A stretch of DNA of 6,208 bases, from assembly GCA_019233165.1 (NCBI GenBank), contig JAFAMS010000455.1:1-6208 (forward strand). Reading direction: 5' to 3'. Source of the stretch: Vulcanimicrobiota bacterium. Lineage in GTDB: Bacteria; Vulcanimicrobiota; Vulcanimicrobiia; Vulcanimicrobiales; Vulcanimicrobiaceae. Made by a program: the position numbers and the translations under genes. Every line of letters begins with the position of its first letter. The first letter of the stretch is position 1. Below, one piece after another: positions 1-5,586 of this stretch. The notes under the pieces are model-generated. The model was not told the DNA's origin and made no database searches. It saw only the letters and a program-made list of their open reading frames with translations.

Positions 1-334
1 CGATCGGGATGCGATAGGTTGCGAGCACCTTGCGCACGAGCGCGAACTGGCTGCGAAGATCGTCGGGAGTCTCCTGGCGCTGCGCCTTGTAGTCGGCGTA
101 ACGCTCGAGCCTCGCGCGCGGAACCCCTTTGTCGAACGCGGCGATCACGTGCGTCGGGCGTTCGTCGGCGATCAACTTCTGCAGCATCATCGTGAAGCCG
201 TAGACGGCGTTGGTCGGCATCCCGGTCGCGGTCGTCATCACCGGCAACGCAAAGAACGCACGATACACCAGCCCGTACGTGTCGAGCAGCATCAGGCGAG
301 CGGTGTCGGGTGGCGGCGTACTGGTGAGGGGCAT
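1..334 (-). CDS. polA: DNA polymerase I, N-terminal 5'-3' exonuclease part (partial)
   Basis: DNA polymerase I fills gaps and removes RNA primers during replication and repair. Only the first 111 residues are here; the gene runs off the left edge. The visible part matches the start of the 5'-3' exonuclease (FEN-like) domain: LLDTYGLVYRAFFALP at residues 16-31 corresponds to the E. coli segment with VDGSSYLYRA, with D18 at the place of the first metal-binding Asp. PTNAVYGF (40-47), PTHVIAAFD (60-68) and the basic YADYKAQR...PDDLRSQ stretch (79-96) are also family hallmarks. The ATG at 334 shares one base with the TAA of the upstream macroglobulin gene (TAATG), so translational coupling is likely. 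M15 (base 292) is an alternative start much nearer the conserved motif, but the coupled ATG is preferred. No Shine-Dalgarno site is evident. Whether the protein also carries proofreading and polymerase domains cannot be seen. Confidence 0.93.
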   Translation of the reverse strand, partial: MPLTSTPPPDTARLMLLDTYGLVYRAFFALPVMTTATGMPTNAVYGFTMMLQKLIADERPTHVIAAFDKGVPRARLERYADYKAQRQETPDDLRSQFALVRKVLATYRIPI

Positions 335-2766
335 TATTGCACGGAGAGCGCGAGCGAGGCGGCGCCGACGTCGCCGTCGTCCGAGATCTTCAAGATCGAG
401 ACGACGTAGCGGCCGCGCTCGGTTGGGAGCGCGACGTCGAATGAAGCACGGTCGACGCGGTCGACGCGCCACAGGAGCGCGCGAGGGGCGGAGACCGCGA
501 GGCTGTCATTGTTTGCGACCGTCGCCCGAACGCGCTCGGTTGCGAAGATGTCTTGCGCCTTCGAACCGGCCGGTGCGACGTACGCATGCCAGCCCGGATC
601 GAGCGAGGCGACGTTCAGCGTCGTCGTCCCGCCGGCGGCGAGTAGCGCGGGCGCGTCGTCGAACGCGGCGCCGCCGCTCGGACTGCCGTCGGAGACGCGA
701 ATCGCGAGGAGCGAGCCGCTCGAATCGCCCCCGTCGCGGATCGAGATGTGCGCGGTCGCTCCGGGCGCGTACGCGCTGCGGTCGGCGGCGAGCGCCGTCA
801 TCCGCGGATAACCGGGACCGTCGATCGCGACCGGGACGTCGCTCGCATAGATCGCGCCGTCTTTCACGAACGCGACGCCGACGCGAACCGCGCCGGCGAC
901 CGCGCCGAGCGTGAGCGAAGCGATCGCGCGTCCGCCGGAGGCGCTGACCACGTGCGCTTCGGCGATCCGTGCGCCCTCGAGGGTGACGAGGGCGTTTCCG
1001 AATGCGCCGTCCAGCACCGCGTCGACGCCGATCCGCTCGCCGAGTCTGTACCGTTCTTTGTCGAGCTTGATCGCGACTTCGGCGCTTCGCCGAACGGCAC
1101 TCGCGCCGAGCGCCTGCGGCGCGACCGTCACGGCCGTCGCGTCGATCGCGGAAGGATCGTCGGCGAGCGTCGCCGTCGCGACGTTCGTTCCCAGCTGCGG
1201 CGTTCGAAACGTCGCCTCTCCGCGGCCGTCCTCGTCGAGCCGCACGTTTTCTTCGCGCAGATCCGGTCCTTTCGCAAGCGCGATCCGCACGCTGCGTCCC
1301 GCCGCGGGGCGCCCGTCGGAAGCATCGAATCCGCGGATCGCAAACGTCGCCGGCTGACCGACGTCGAGCGTCGCCGCTGCCGGAACGATCGATAGGACCG
1401 TCGGCGCGTTGGGGACGACGATGCGCGTCGTCGCGGTCGCGCTCTGCGTCGATGCGACGACGCCGTACGTCGACGAAAGACCGTCGCTCGGCGCCGGCAG
1501 CGTCACCGTTGCGGTCCCCTCGGGACCGGTACGCACCGAAACGTTTGCGACCCCGGTCGTCCCCCAGCGCTCGGTCTCGCTCGACTCTCCCGGCGGGATC
1601 ACGTGCGGCGTCCGAACGACGCGAACGTTGACGACTTGCCCGGGCGAGGGAACCGCACCGCTGCGCGCCGTGACGAGTAGCGTCACCGGCGCGTTCGCTT
1701 GACAGACGCCTTTGCACGCAGCGGTGACGGTGAGAACGTAGTCGCCCGCTGCGTCGAGGTGGACGCTGGTCCCGCCGACGGCGCCGCCGGCGCTCGCAAG
1801 CAGCGCGAGCCCGCCGGCCGGCGCGTCGCGCGGGATCGCGAGCTCGCCCGAAAATCCTCCGCTCGGACCGAGCGACAGCTGCGCCGCGGCGACGGTTCGG
1901 CCGCCGACGACCGCGTTCACGTGAACCTCGCCGCCGAGCGGCCGCATCGCCTTCCCCTCGCGCTTGCGCGCGAATCCGACGACGCGAAGCGTCTCGCCCG
2001 CACGGACGACGCCGCGTTCGGCGCGAATCCCAACGATCGCGCCGGGAAGCGGCGGCTGCGCGGTCAGCGAGACGAAGGCGTAACTGCGGCCCCATTGCGC
2101 CAGCGCGAACCGCGCACCGGCGATACCCTGGAGAAGACCGTTTTGGTCCGTCTTCGCTTCAATCAAGCGCGAGCCGACCAAGACCGCGACGCGCATCCCC
2201 CGCAGCGGCCGTCCGCTCGAGAGATCCGTACCGTACAAGATCCAGCCCTCGGGAGTTTGCTTCGCCAGCAAACCGATTCGAGTGATGTTTATCCACGTCT
2301 GCTGGGAAGCGTCGCCGCGGCGTGCCTCGATCACGAAAAAACCTTCGCGCGCGAGCGGGACGTCGACATCGTTCGATTCGAACTTGTACCCCTGCGGCGG
2401 CGTGAACTTCCACCGGACGGCCGGACGGCGGGACGACGTATCGAGCGCCCGGATGCGGGAGCTTCCCGCAACCAAGACTTCGGCCGGATCGGCTTCGAAA
2501 GCGGCGAAATCGACCGGCGCGCCCGAGTAGGTGTCGAGGCGGACGTTCGGTTTGCTGCCGGGACGCAACCCCGTCACGTCGCGCGCGAACAACGCAAAGA
2601 CGCCGTCGAGCTGATGCGTATCGAGAAGCGGGCGCGCCGCCCGCGCCGGTACCGCCGCCGTGGCGGCGATGAGAATTAGAGCGAGCGCCCGGAGAGTACG
2701 GCTAGTACTCGTAGACGATTTGACCGGGCTGCGGGTTCGTGAGGCGGAAGCCGAGGGTAAAGTCAC
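334..2766 (-). CDS. Exported macroglobulin (MG)-domain protein, alpha-2-macroglobulin-like, no thioester
   Basis: An 810-residue secreted or periplasmic protein built of beta-sandwich-like segments. The N-terminus has a basic region, a hydrophobic stretch (about 26-39) and an ARA signal-peptidase site after residue 43. Residues 142-215 carry the pattern typical of the N-terminal MG domains of bacterial alpha-2-macroglobulins: an FFVIEAR strand, a linker, then GWILYGTDLSSGRPLRGMRV and TDQNGLLQG. Later segments repeat the (Y)xxGE-type strand starts of MG domains (near 253-260, 467-472, 573-578, 666-671). Known bacterial family members are about 1,500-1,650 residues with a CxEQ thioester. This one is half that length, has only two Cys (C351, C355, perhaps a disulfide) and no thioester, so a protease-trapping role is doubtful. 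GTG at 2766 is the only ATG, GTG or TTG in this frame before the signal peptide; it lies 65 bases inside the lipoprotein gene, with GGGGA a few bases upstream. The TAA overlaps the polA start. Family assignment is moderately sure; function is unknown. Confidence 0.82.
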   Translation of the reverse strand: MTLPSASASRTRSPVKSSTSTSRTLRALALILIAATAAVPARAARPLLDTHQLDGVFALFARDVTGLRPGSKPNVRLDTYSGAPVDFAAFEADPAEVLVAGSSRIRALDTSSRRPAVRWKFTPPQGYKFESNDVDVPLAREGFFVIEARRGDASQQTWINITRIGLLAKQTPEGWILYGTDLSSGRPLRGMRVAVLVGSRLIEAKTDQNGLLQGIAGARFALAQWGRSYAFVSLTAQPPLPGAIVGIRAERGVVRAGETLRVVGFARKREGKAMRPLGGEVHVNAVVGGRTVAAAQLSLGPSGGFSGELAIPRDAPAGGLALLASAGGAVGGTSVHLDAAGDYVLTVTAACKGVCQANAPVTLLVTARSGAVPSPGQVVNVRVVRTPHVIPPGESSETERWGTTGVANVSVRTGPEGTATVTLPAPSDGLSSTYGVVASTQSATATTRIVVPNAPTVLSIVPAAATLDVGQPATFAIRGFDASDGRPAAGRSVRIALAKGPDLREENVRLDEDGRGEATFRTPQLGTNVATATLADDPSAIDATAVTVAPQALGASAVRRSAEVAIKLDKERYRLGERIGVDAVLDGAFGNALVTLEGARIAEAHVVSASGGRAIASLTLGAVAGAVRVGVAFVKDGAIYASDVPVAIDGPGYPRMTALAADRSAYAPGATAHISIRDGGDSSGSLLAIRVSDGSPSGGAAFDDAPALLAAGGTTTLNVASLDPGWHAYVAPAGSKAQDIFATERVRATVANNDSLAVSAPRALLWRVDRVDRASFDVALPTERGRYVVSILKISDDGDVGAASLALSVQ

Positions 2767-3124
2767 GCGAGTCCCCGCGCTTCATCGCTGAATAGTCGTT
2801 GCTGATCCCGACCAGCGCGCTCGAGCCGCTGTCGGCTGCGGGGATGCGATAACCGTCGATTGTCGCATAGACGAAGTGCGAGATGATTGGAAAGAGCTGA
2901 TCGGAGAGATCGTTCGTGAAGTGGACGCGAACGATGCCGTAGTTCTGCGCGAACCCGCCGGCCGTGCCTCCGGCCGCGCCGAGACTCGAGACGTAGCGGA
3001 CGTCGAGAACCTTCAAGTTGGGGGCACCGTCGACTAAAGGCGTAGGGCTCTCCGGGTTCTTCTCTTGACAGCCCGAACCAAGCAGTACCACTGCAAACAT
3101 CGCGATGGCTAATCGTTTCAACAT
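2702..3124 (-). CDS. Small predicted lipoprotein, function unknown
   Basis: A 140-residue protein whose first 19 residues form a lipoprotein signal: MLKR, a hydrophobic run (about 5-15) and LLGSGC with C19 as the lipidated cysteine. The box has Gly at -3 instead of the usual Leu but fits the broad pattern. After a short Pro/Ser linker (PESPTPLVDG) comes a mostly beta-like domain with NLKVLDVRY (36-44), GIVRVHFTNDLSD (63-75) and YATIDGYRIP (86-95). I do not recognise the family; the pattern resembles small extracellular beta-sandwich lipoproteins. The frame is open back to 3628, but the start at 3124 is chosen because the signal peptide begins exactly there and the longer form would overlap the plus-strand genes. 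No good Shine-Dalgarno site is visible. It is the first gene of the minus-strand block and overlaps the macroglobulin-like gene by 65 bases, so the two exported proteins are probably made together and may act together. Confidence 0.85.
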   Translation of the reverse strand: MLKRLAIAMFAVVLLGSGCQEKNPESPTPLVDGAPNLKVLDVRYVSSLGAAGGTAGGFAQNYGIVRVHFTNDLSDQLFPIISHFVYATIDGYRIPAADSGSSALVGISNDYSAMKRGDSRDFTLGFRLTNPQPGQIVYEY

Positions 3125-3186
3125 CTCGGCGGGTCTTCGCGCCGGCCGGAGGGGGCGCCTCGCAGCGGAGGGTACAACGAATCTCG
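3125..3186. promoter_or_regulatory. Divergent intergenic region between the lipoprotein operon and the three-gene plus-strand block
   Basis: This 62-base gap is the only non-coding DNA from which both the minus-strand operon (lipoprotein, MG protein, polA) and the plus-strand block (zinc ribbon, TonB-like, Cys/His protein) could be started. It is very GC-rich, with a run gccggccggagggggcgcc near its middle. I find no convincing -35/-10 pair on either strand, so the promoter role is inferred from gene layout only. Start sites could lie within the neighbouring coding sequence. Confidence 0.4.
3167..3172 (+). promoter_or_regulatory. Possible Shine-Dalgarno site of the 56-residue zinc-ribbon gene
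   Basis: GGAGGG is a strong match to the ribosome-binding consensus, but 14 bases separate it from the ATG at 3187, longer than the usual 5-10. It supports a gene starting here on the plus strand and is the best ribosome-binding sequence in front of any gene in this window. Confidence 0.4.
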
Positions 3187-3357
3187 ATGGATGACGAACG
3201 TTCCGGCAGGGAACCCGCGACGACCCGTTGCCGTTACTGTGGCAGCGATGCAGCCGAGCATGCCCCTCCCGAACGGCCCGAGCGGGCCGAGGTCTACCAA
3301 GTGATCGTCCTCTGCGCTTCCTGCGGGTCGGCGTTCGCGACGATTTCGCGAAATTGA
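3187..3357 (+). CDS. Small zinc-ribbon protein (56 aa)
   Basis: A 56-residue, probably cytoplasmic protein with two CxxCG knuckles, CRYCGS (C15, C18) and CASCGS (C43, C46), separated by 24 residues that include a charged Pro/Glu/Arg loop and a hydrophobic strand (VYQVIVLC). This arrangement is that of a treble-clef or rubredoxin-like zinc ribbon holding one Zn ion with four cysteines. Such proteins bind nucleic acid or protein partners; nothing here shows which. Support for a real gene: paired knuckles in a short frame, GGAGGG upstream, and its TGA overlapping the TTG start of the next gene (TTGA, 3354..3357), which gives a tightly coupled pair. It heads the plus-strand block. The family is not recognised beyond the zinc-ribbon fold. 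Confidence 0.75.
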   Translation: MDDERSGREPATTRCRYCGSDAAEHAPPERPERAEVYQVIVLCASCGSAFATISRN

Positions 3358-3893
3358 GAAGAACGCGCCTGTCGGGCCTCGCCGCGCTGGTTGCGTTCGC
3401 ACCGGCGATCGCCCTCGGCGCAACGCCCTCGCCGAGTCCGAAAGCGACGCCGCGTCTGGTTACGGTGCAGCAGAAGATCAAGCCGCAACTGCCGACGTCC
3501 CCGCTGCACGCGACGTACACCGTCGAGACGAACAAGCTCGGGCAGGTCGTACGCGTGCGCTCGGTCGAGCCCTCGAAGAACCCGGCGTTCGATGCGATGA
3601 CGTACGGCAACTCACTGCAAGCGTTCATCCGTCATCCCGATGGTACGGCGGTCGCCGGCGTCTACAAGTTGATCTACGACTACTCGCCACAGACGAAAAA
3701 AGTGCGTCGCGACGTCGAGCTGCTTCAAGCCGGCGGCGTGAATCCGGATGCGCCGGGCGCGGTGACGGTCGAGCTGCAGAAAGACGCGAAGACGCAAGCG
3801 GCGGACCGAGCGAAACAAGACGCTGCCAAAAAGGCCGCAGCCTCAAAGCTCCCGGATTTCAACCAGATCGTATCGCCGTCGCCGAAGCCCTGA
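3354..3893 (+). CDS. Exported TonB C-terminal-like domain protein (179 aa)
   Basis: An exported protein. From the TTG at 3354 it begins MRRTRLSGLAALVAFAPAIA, a compact signal peptide with a likely cut after LG (residue 22), followed by a Pro/Ser/Thr linker (ATPSPSPKATP). Residues about 53-110 (ATYTVETNKLGQVVRVRSVE...NPAFDAM...GVYKLIYDY) follow the TonB C-terminal pattern: a strand, a 'G.V..V.V..S' turn and strand, a short helix placing 'FD.A', and a final strand. The tail (141-165) is rich in Ala, Lys, Gln and Asp and probably helical, ending in SPSPKP. True TonB links the inner-membrane motor to outer-membrane receptors; this protein lacks a long Pro-rich spacer, so energy transduction is only a possibility. 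The frame is open further back (a TTG at 3228), but the signal peptide and the TTGA overlap with the zinc-ribbon gene favour 3354. It ends TGATG, coupled to the next gene. Confidence 0.78.
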   Translation: MRRTRLSGLAALVAFAPAIALGATPSPSPKATPRLVTVQQKIKPQLPTSPLHATYTVETNKLGQVVRVRSVEPSKNPAFDAMTYGNSLQAFIRHPDGTAVAGVYKLIYDYSPQTKKVRRDVELLQAGGVNPDAPGAVTVELQKDAKTQAADRAKQDAAKKAAASKLPDFNQIVSPSPKP

Positions 3894-4189
3894 TGGCGCG
3901 CCGCCGCGAACCGCGCAGGCCGAAGCCGGGCGCCGCGGCAACGCCCGAAGATCTCTTAGAGTTTTACGTGCGCAACCGAGAGCACTTCGAGAAACGTACG
4001 GACGCCGACATCGAGCGCTCGTGCGCGTCGAAGGACGCGTACCCGACCGAGGCGCACGCGCGCGCAGTGGCGGCGATGAATCGGATGGGCGACGTGCTCT
4101 ACACGTATGAATGCTTCTATTGTCACCAGTGGCATCTGACCCGGCGCCCTCCGCCGCCCGGCGGCGGACCGGTCATCGTCGACGACTAG
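3893..4189 (+). CDS. Small Cys/His protein, zinc-ribbon-like (98 aa)
   Basis: A 98-residue protein, probably cytoplasmic: a basic N-terminus (MARRREPRRPK), a helical stretch (18-42), then SCASKDAYPTEAHARAVAAM (43-62) and YTYECFYCHQWHLTRR (70-85). The combination 'C..K..Y.t...A......' followed by 'Y.C..C..WHLT' is one I recall from small uncharacterised proteins of bacteria and phages; C44, C74, C77 and H81 (or H78) would be the metal ligands. No signal peptide is present. The ATG shares its first base with the stop of the TonB-like gene (TGATG), so it is translated from the same message. It ends in a Pro/Gly-rich tail. Its stop shares the CTAG at 4186..4189 with the convergent dioxygenase gene. 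Function unknown; a nucleic-acid-binding or adaptor role would be a guess. Confidence 0.82.
   Translation: MARRREPRRPKPGAAATPEDLLEFYVRNREHFEKRTDADIERSCASKDAYPTEAHARAVAAMNRMGDVLYTYECFYCHQWHLTRRPPPPGGGPVIVDD
4186..4189. other. Shared palindromic stop CTAG of two convergent genes
   Basis: CTAG reads TAG on the plus strand (4187..4189, end of the 98-residue protein) and TAG on the minus strand (4188..4186, end of the dioxygenase fusion). The two genes therefore meet tail to tail with no intergenic DNA and no room for a terminator between them; transcription must end inside the opposing gene or run on as antisense RNA. Confidence 0.9.
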
Positions 4190-5565
4190 CGCGCGAACGT
4201 CAGCGCGTCGTCGATGTCGAGGATTTCGAACCAGTTCTTCAGATCGGGCCGGTCGCCTAACCACTCGTAGCGCGTTGCGACGTCGGCGCGGTGCGCAGCG
4301 TCGCGGATCCCGCGCGTCCGCAGCTTTTCGCCGATCTCGGGATACGTCGACGGATCGCTGTGCGCGCGCACCCAGGCTGCGATTGCGTCGTCTTCGCGCA
4401 GCTCTCGCACGGCGTCGGTGAACGCGTCCTCGTCGATCCGGAGCCACTCGAGCAGATACGCCGAGAGCCCGGGGCCGATCTTATACGGTCCCAGCGTCCC
4501 CTGGAGCTTCGCCTTGGCTTTGTCGATCGTTCGCGCGAGGAAAACCAAACCGCCGAGCTCGACGCTCGCGGCGCGCGGCGCGTGCTCGCGCAGATCCGCT
4601 TCCGGAAAGAGCAGCTGCGCCCGGTATGCGCCGAGCGCTCTCAGCACGGGACGGTCGTCGTAGCGAAACAGATACGCGGCTTCGTCGCCGCGAGGCCGAT
4701 GTACGTACGGCATCCACGCCGGGACTGCGAACGTGTCGCCGCGCGTCCACTGCAGTTCGACCTCACCGACCGTTGTCGAACCGCTTCCCTCGACGACGTG
4801 GTAGACCGCGCTCGACGTTTCGCGCCGGCGCGGACTCTCCGTTCCCGCTGCGATGCGCTCGGCCGATGCGCCGACGATCCGTGAGATCGGCGCGCGGCGT
4901 TCGCGCTGCTCGTATTCGACGGAGTAGAACGAAGACGTCGAGCCGTCCAGCTTCGCTCGGATCTCGCTCCAGGGGAACTTCAGCCGCGAGCGTCCTTCAG
5001 CCGGTTTCGACGGATAGCGCGGCTCGGCATACGGCTCGGCAAAGTTGACGGGGATTGCCTGCCAGATCGGAAGATCGAGGCCGTCGAGCCAGATCATCGG
5101 CCCGCTCCCCTCATGACCGTGATCGTGAAACTCCCACGACGGCGTCAGAATCACGTCGCCGCGCTCCATCGTCACCTTCTCGCCCCCGACGGCGGTAAAC
5201 CCGCGCTCGCCTTCGACGATGAAGCGCAGCGCGAATGCCGTGTGGCGATGCGCGGGCGCGGTCTCGCCCGGCAAGATCATCTGCATTCCACCGAACAGCG
5301 TGTCGGTCGTGTACGGCGGCCGGAGTGCCGGGTTGACGAGCATGAAGACGCGGCGCTCGGCCTGGTCGGCGGAGATCAGCGTCCCCGCGCGGTCCAAGAG
5401 CGGGCGCAGCTCGTCCCAACGCCAGAGGTGCGGGACCGCCTTAGGAGCGGGACTCGGCGGGACCATCGCCTGCATCATCGTCCAAAGCGGCGCCGTCGCG
5501 GCCGAACCAGCATCGGCGAAGAGTTTTTCGAGCGAATCGGCGGCTTGCGGGACGATTGTTGCCAT
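4186..5565 (-). CDS. Gentisate/salicylate-type 1,2-dioxygenase (bicupin) fused to a DUF5069-type domain
   Basis: A cytoplasmic Fe(II) ring-cleaving dioxygenase of 459 residues. Residues about 20-315 form the bicupin of the gentisate 1,2-dioxygenase family, which opens gentisate to maleylpyruvate (relatives use salicylate or 1-hydroxy-2-naphthoate). PHLWRWDELRP (45-55) and TLFGGMQMILPGETAPAHRH (89-108) are family signatures; H106, H108 and H147 (in WEFHDHG) are the expected iron ligands, and R114 in ALRFIVEGE is the expected substrate-binding Arg. The second cupin (255-300) keeps VYHVVEGSG and the GDTFAVP turn. Family members are usually about 340-380 residues; here residues 324-459 add a complete domain matching DUF5069 as I recall it: DLREHAPRA, ELGGLVFLARTIDKAKAKL, GTLGPY and the closing LKNWFEILDID. 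The frame is unbroken and no start codon precedes the second domain. ATG 5565 is chosen because it gives a family-like N-terminus; the frame is open to 5724 but that would overlap the FAH gene. No strong Shine-Dalgarno site. Exact substrate uncertain. Confidence 0.9.
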   Translation of the reverse strand: MATIVPQAADSLEKLFADAGSAATAPLWTMMQAMVPPSPAPKAVPHLWRWDELRPLLDRAGTLISADQAERRVFMLVNPALRPPYTTDTLFGGMQMILPGETAPAHRHTAFALRFIVEGERGFTAVGGEKVTMERGDVILTPSWEFHDHGHEGSGPMIWLDGLDLPIWQAIPVNFAEPYAEPRYPSKPAEGRSRLKFPWSEIRAKLDGSTSSFYSVEYEQRERRAPISRIVGASAERIAAGTESPRRRETSSAVYHVVEGSGSTTVGEVELQWTRGDTFAVPAWMPYVHRPRGDEAAYLFRYDDRPVLRALGAYRAQLLFPEADLREHAPRAASVELGGLVFLARTIDKAKAKLQGTLGPYKIGPGLSAYLLEWLRIDEDAFTDAVRELREDDAIAAWVRAHSDPSTYPEIGEKLRTRGIRDAAHRADVATRYEWLGDRPDLKNWFEILDIDDALTFAR

Positions 5566-5586
5566 GGCAGAAAGTGCTTCGCCATG
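5563..5586. promoter_or_regulatory. Imperfect inverted repeat spanning both divergent start codons
   Basis: The left arm 5563..5572 read on the minus strand is TTCTGCCATG; the right arm 5578..5586 is TTCGCCATG, so the arms match over nine bases with one extra T, around the 5-base centre AGTGC. The only non-coding bases are 5566..5583. Part of the symmetry is forced by two opposed ATG codons, but the TTC and GCC parts are not. A near-copy of the right arm's core (GCTTTGCCA, 5588..5596) follows 12 bases after GCTTCGCCA (5576..5584). It could be an operator for joint control of the two catabolic genes; that is inference. AGAAAG (5569..5574) is a weak ribosome-binding candidate for the plus-strand gene. 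Confidence 0.35.

Noticed and set aside
1409..1702. Plus-strand open frame of 97 codons with few charged runs
   Set aside because: No ribosome site or motif, and it lies fully opposite the MG-domain coding region; judged a shadow.
506..2095. Minus-strand open frame of 529 codons inside the macroglobulin-like gene
   Set aside because: Extremely Arg-rich translation typical of an out-of-frame reading of high-GC coding DNA; the 334..2766 frame has a signal peptide and family motifs.
1699..2679. Plus-strand open frame of 326 codons opposite the macroglobulin-like gene
   Set aside because: Arg/Ala/Asp-rich, no recognisable domain or ribosome site; antisense shadow.
3065..3070. TTGACA, a perfect -35 consensus on the plus strand
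   Set aside because: It comes from the Cys-Gln codons of the lipoprotein on the other strand, and no acceptable -10 lies 16-18 bases downstream (the nearest, TACCAC, is at 15 and poor).
3228..3353. Earlier TTG start (3228) for the TonB-like gene
   Set aside because: It would place about 42 Arg-rich residues before a textbook signal peptide and overlap most of the zinc-ribbon gene.
3125..3628. Upstream extension of the lipoprotein frame to a start at 3628
   Set aside because: It would bury the lipoprotein signal peptide in the middle of the protein and overlap two plus-strand genes.
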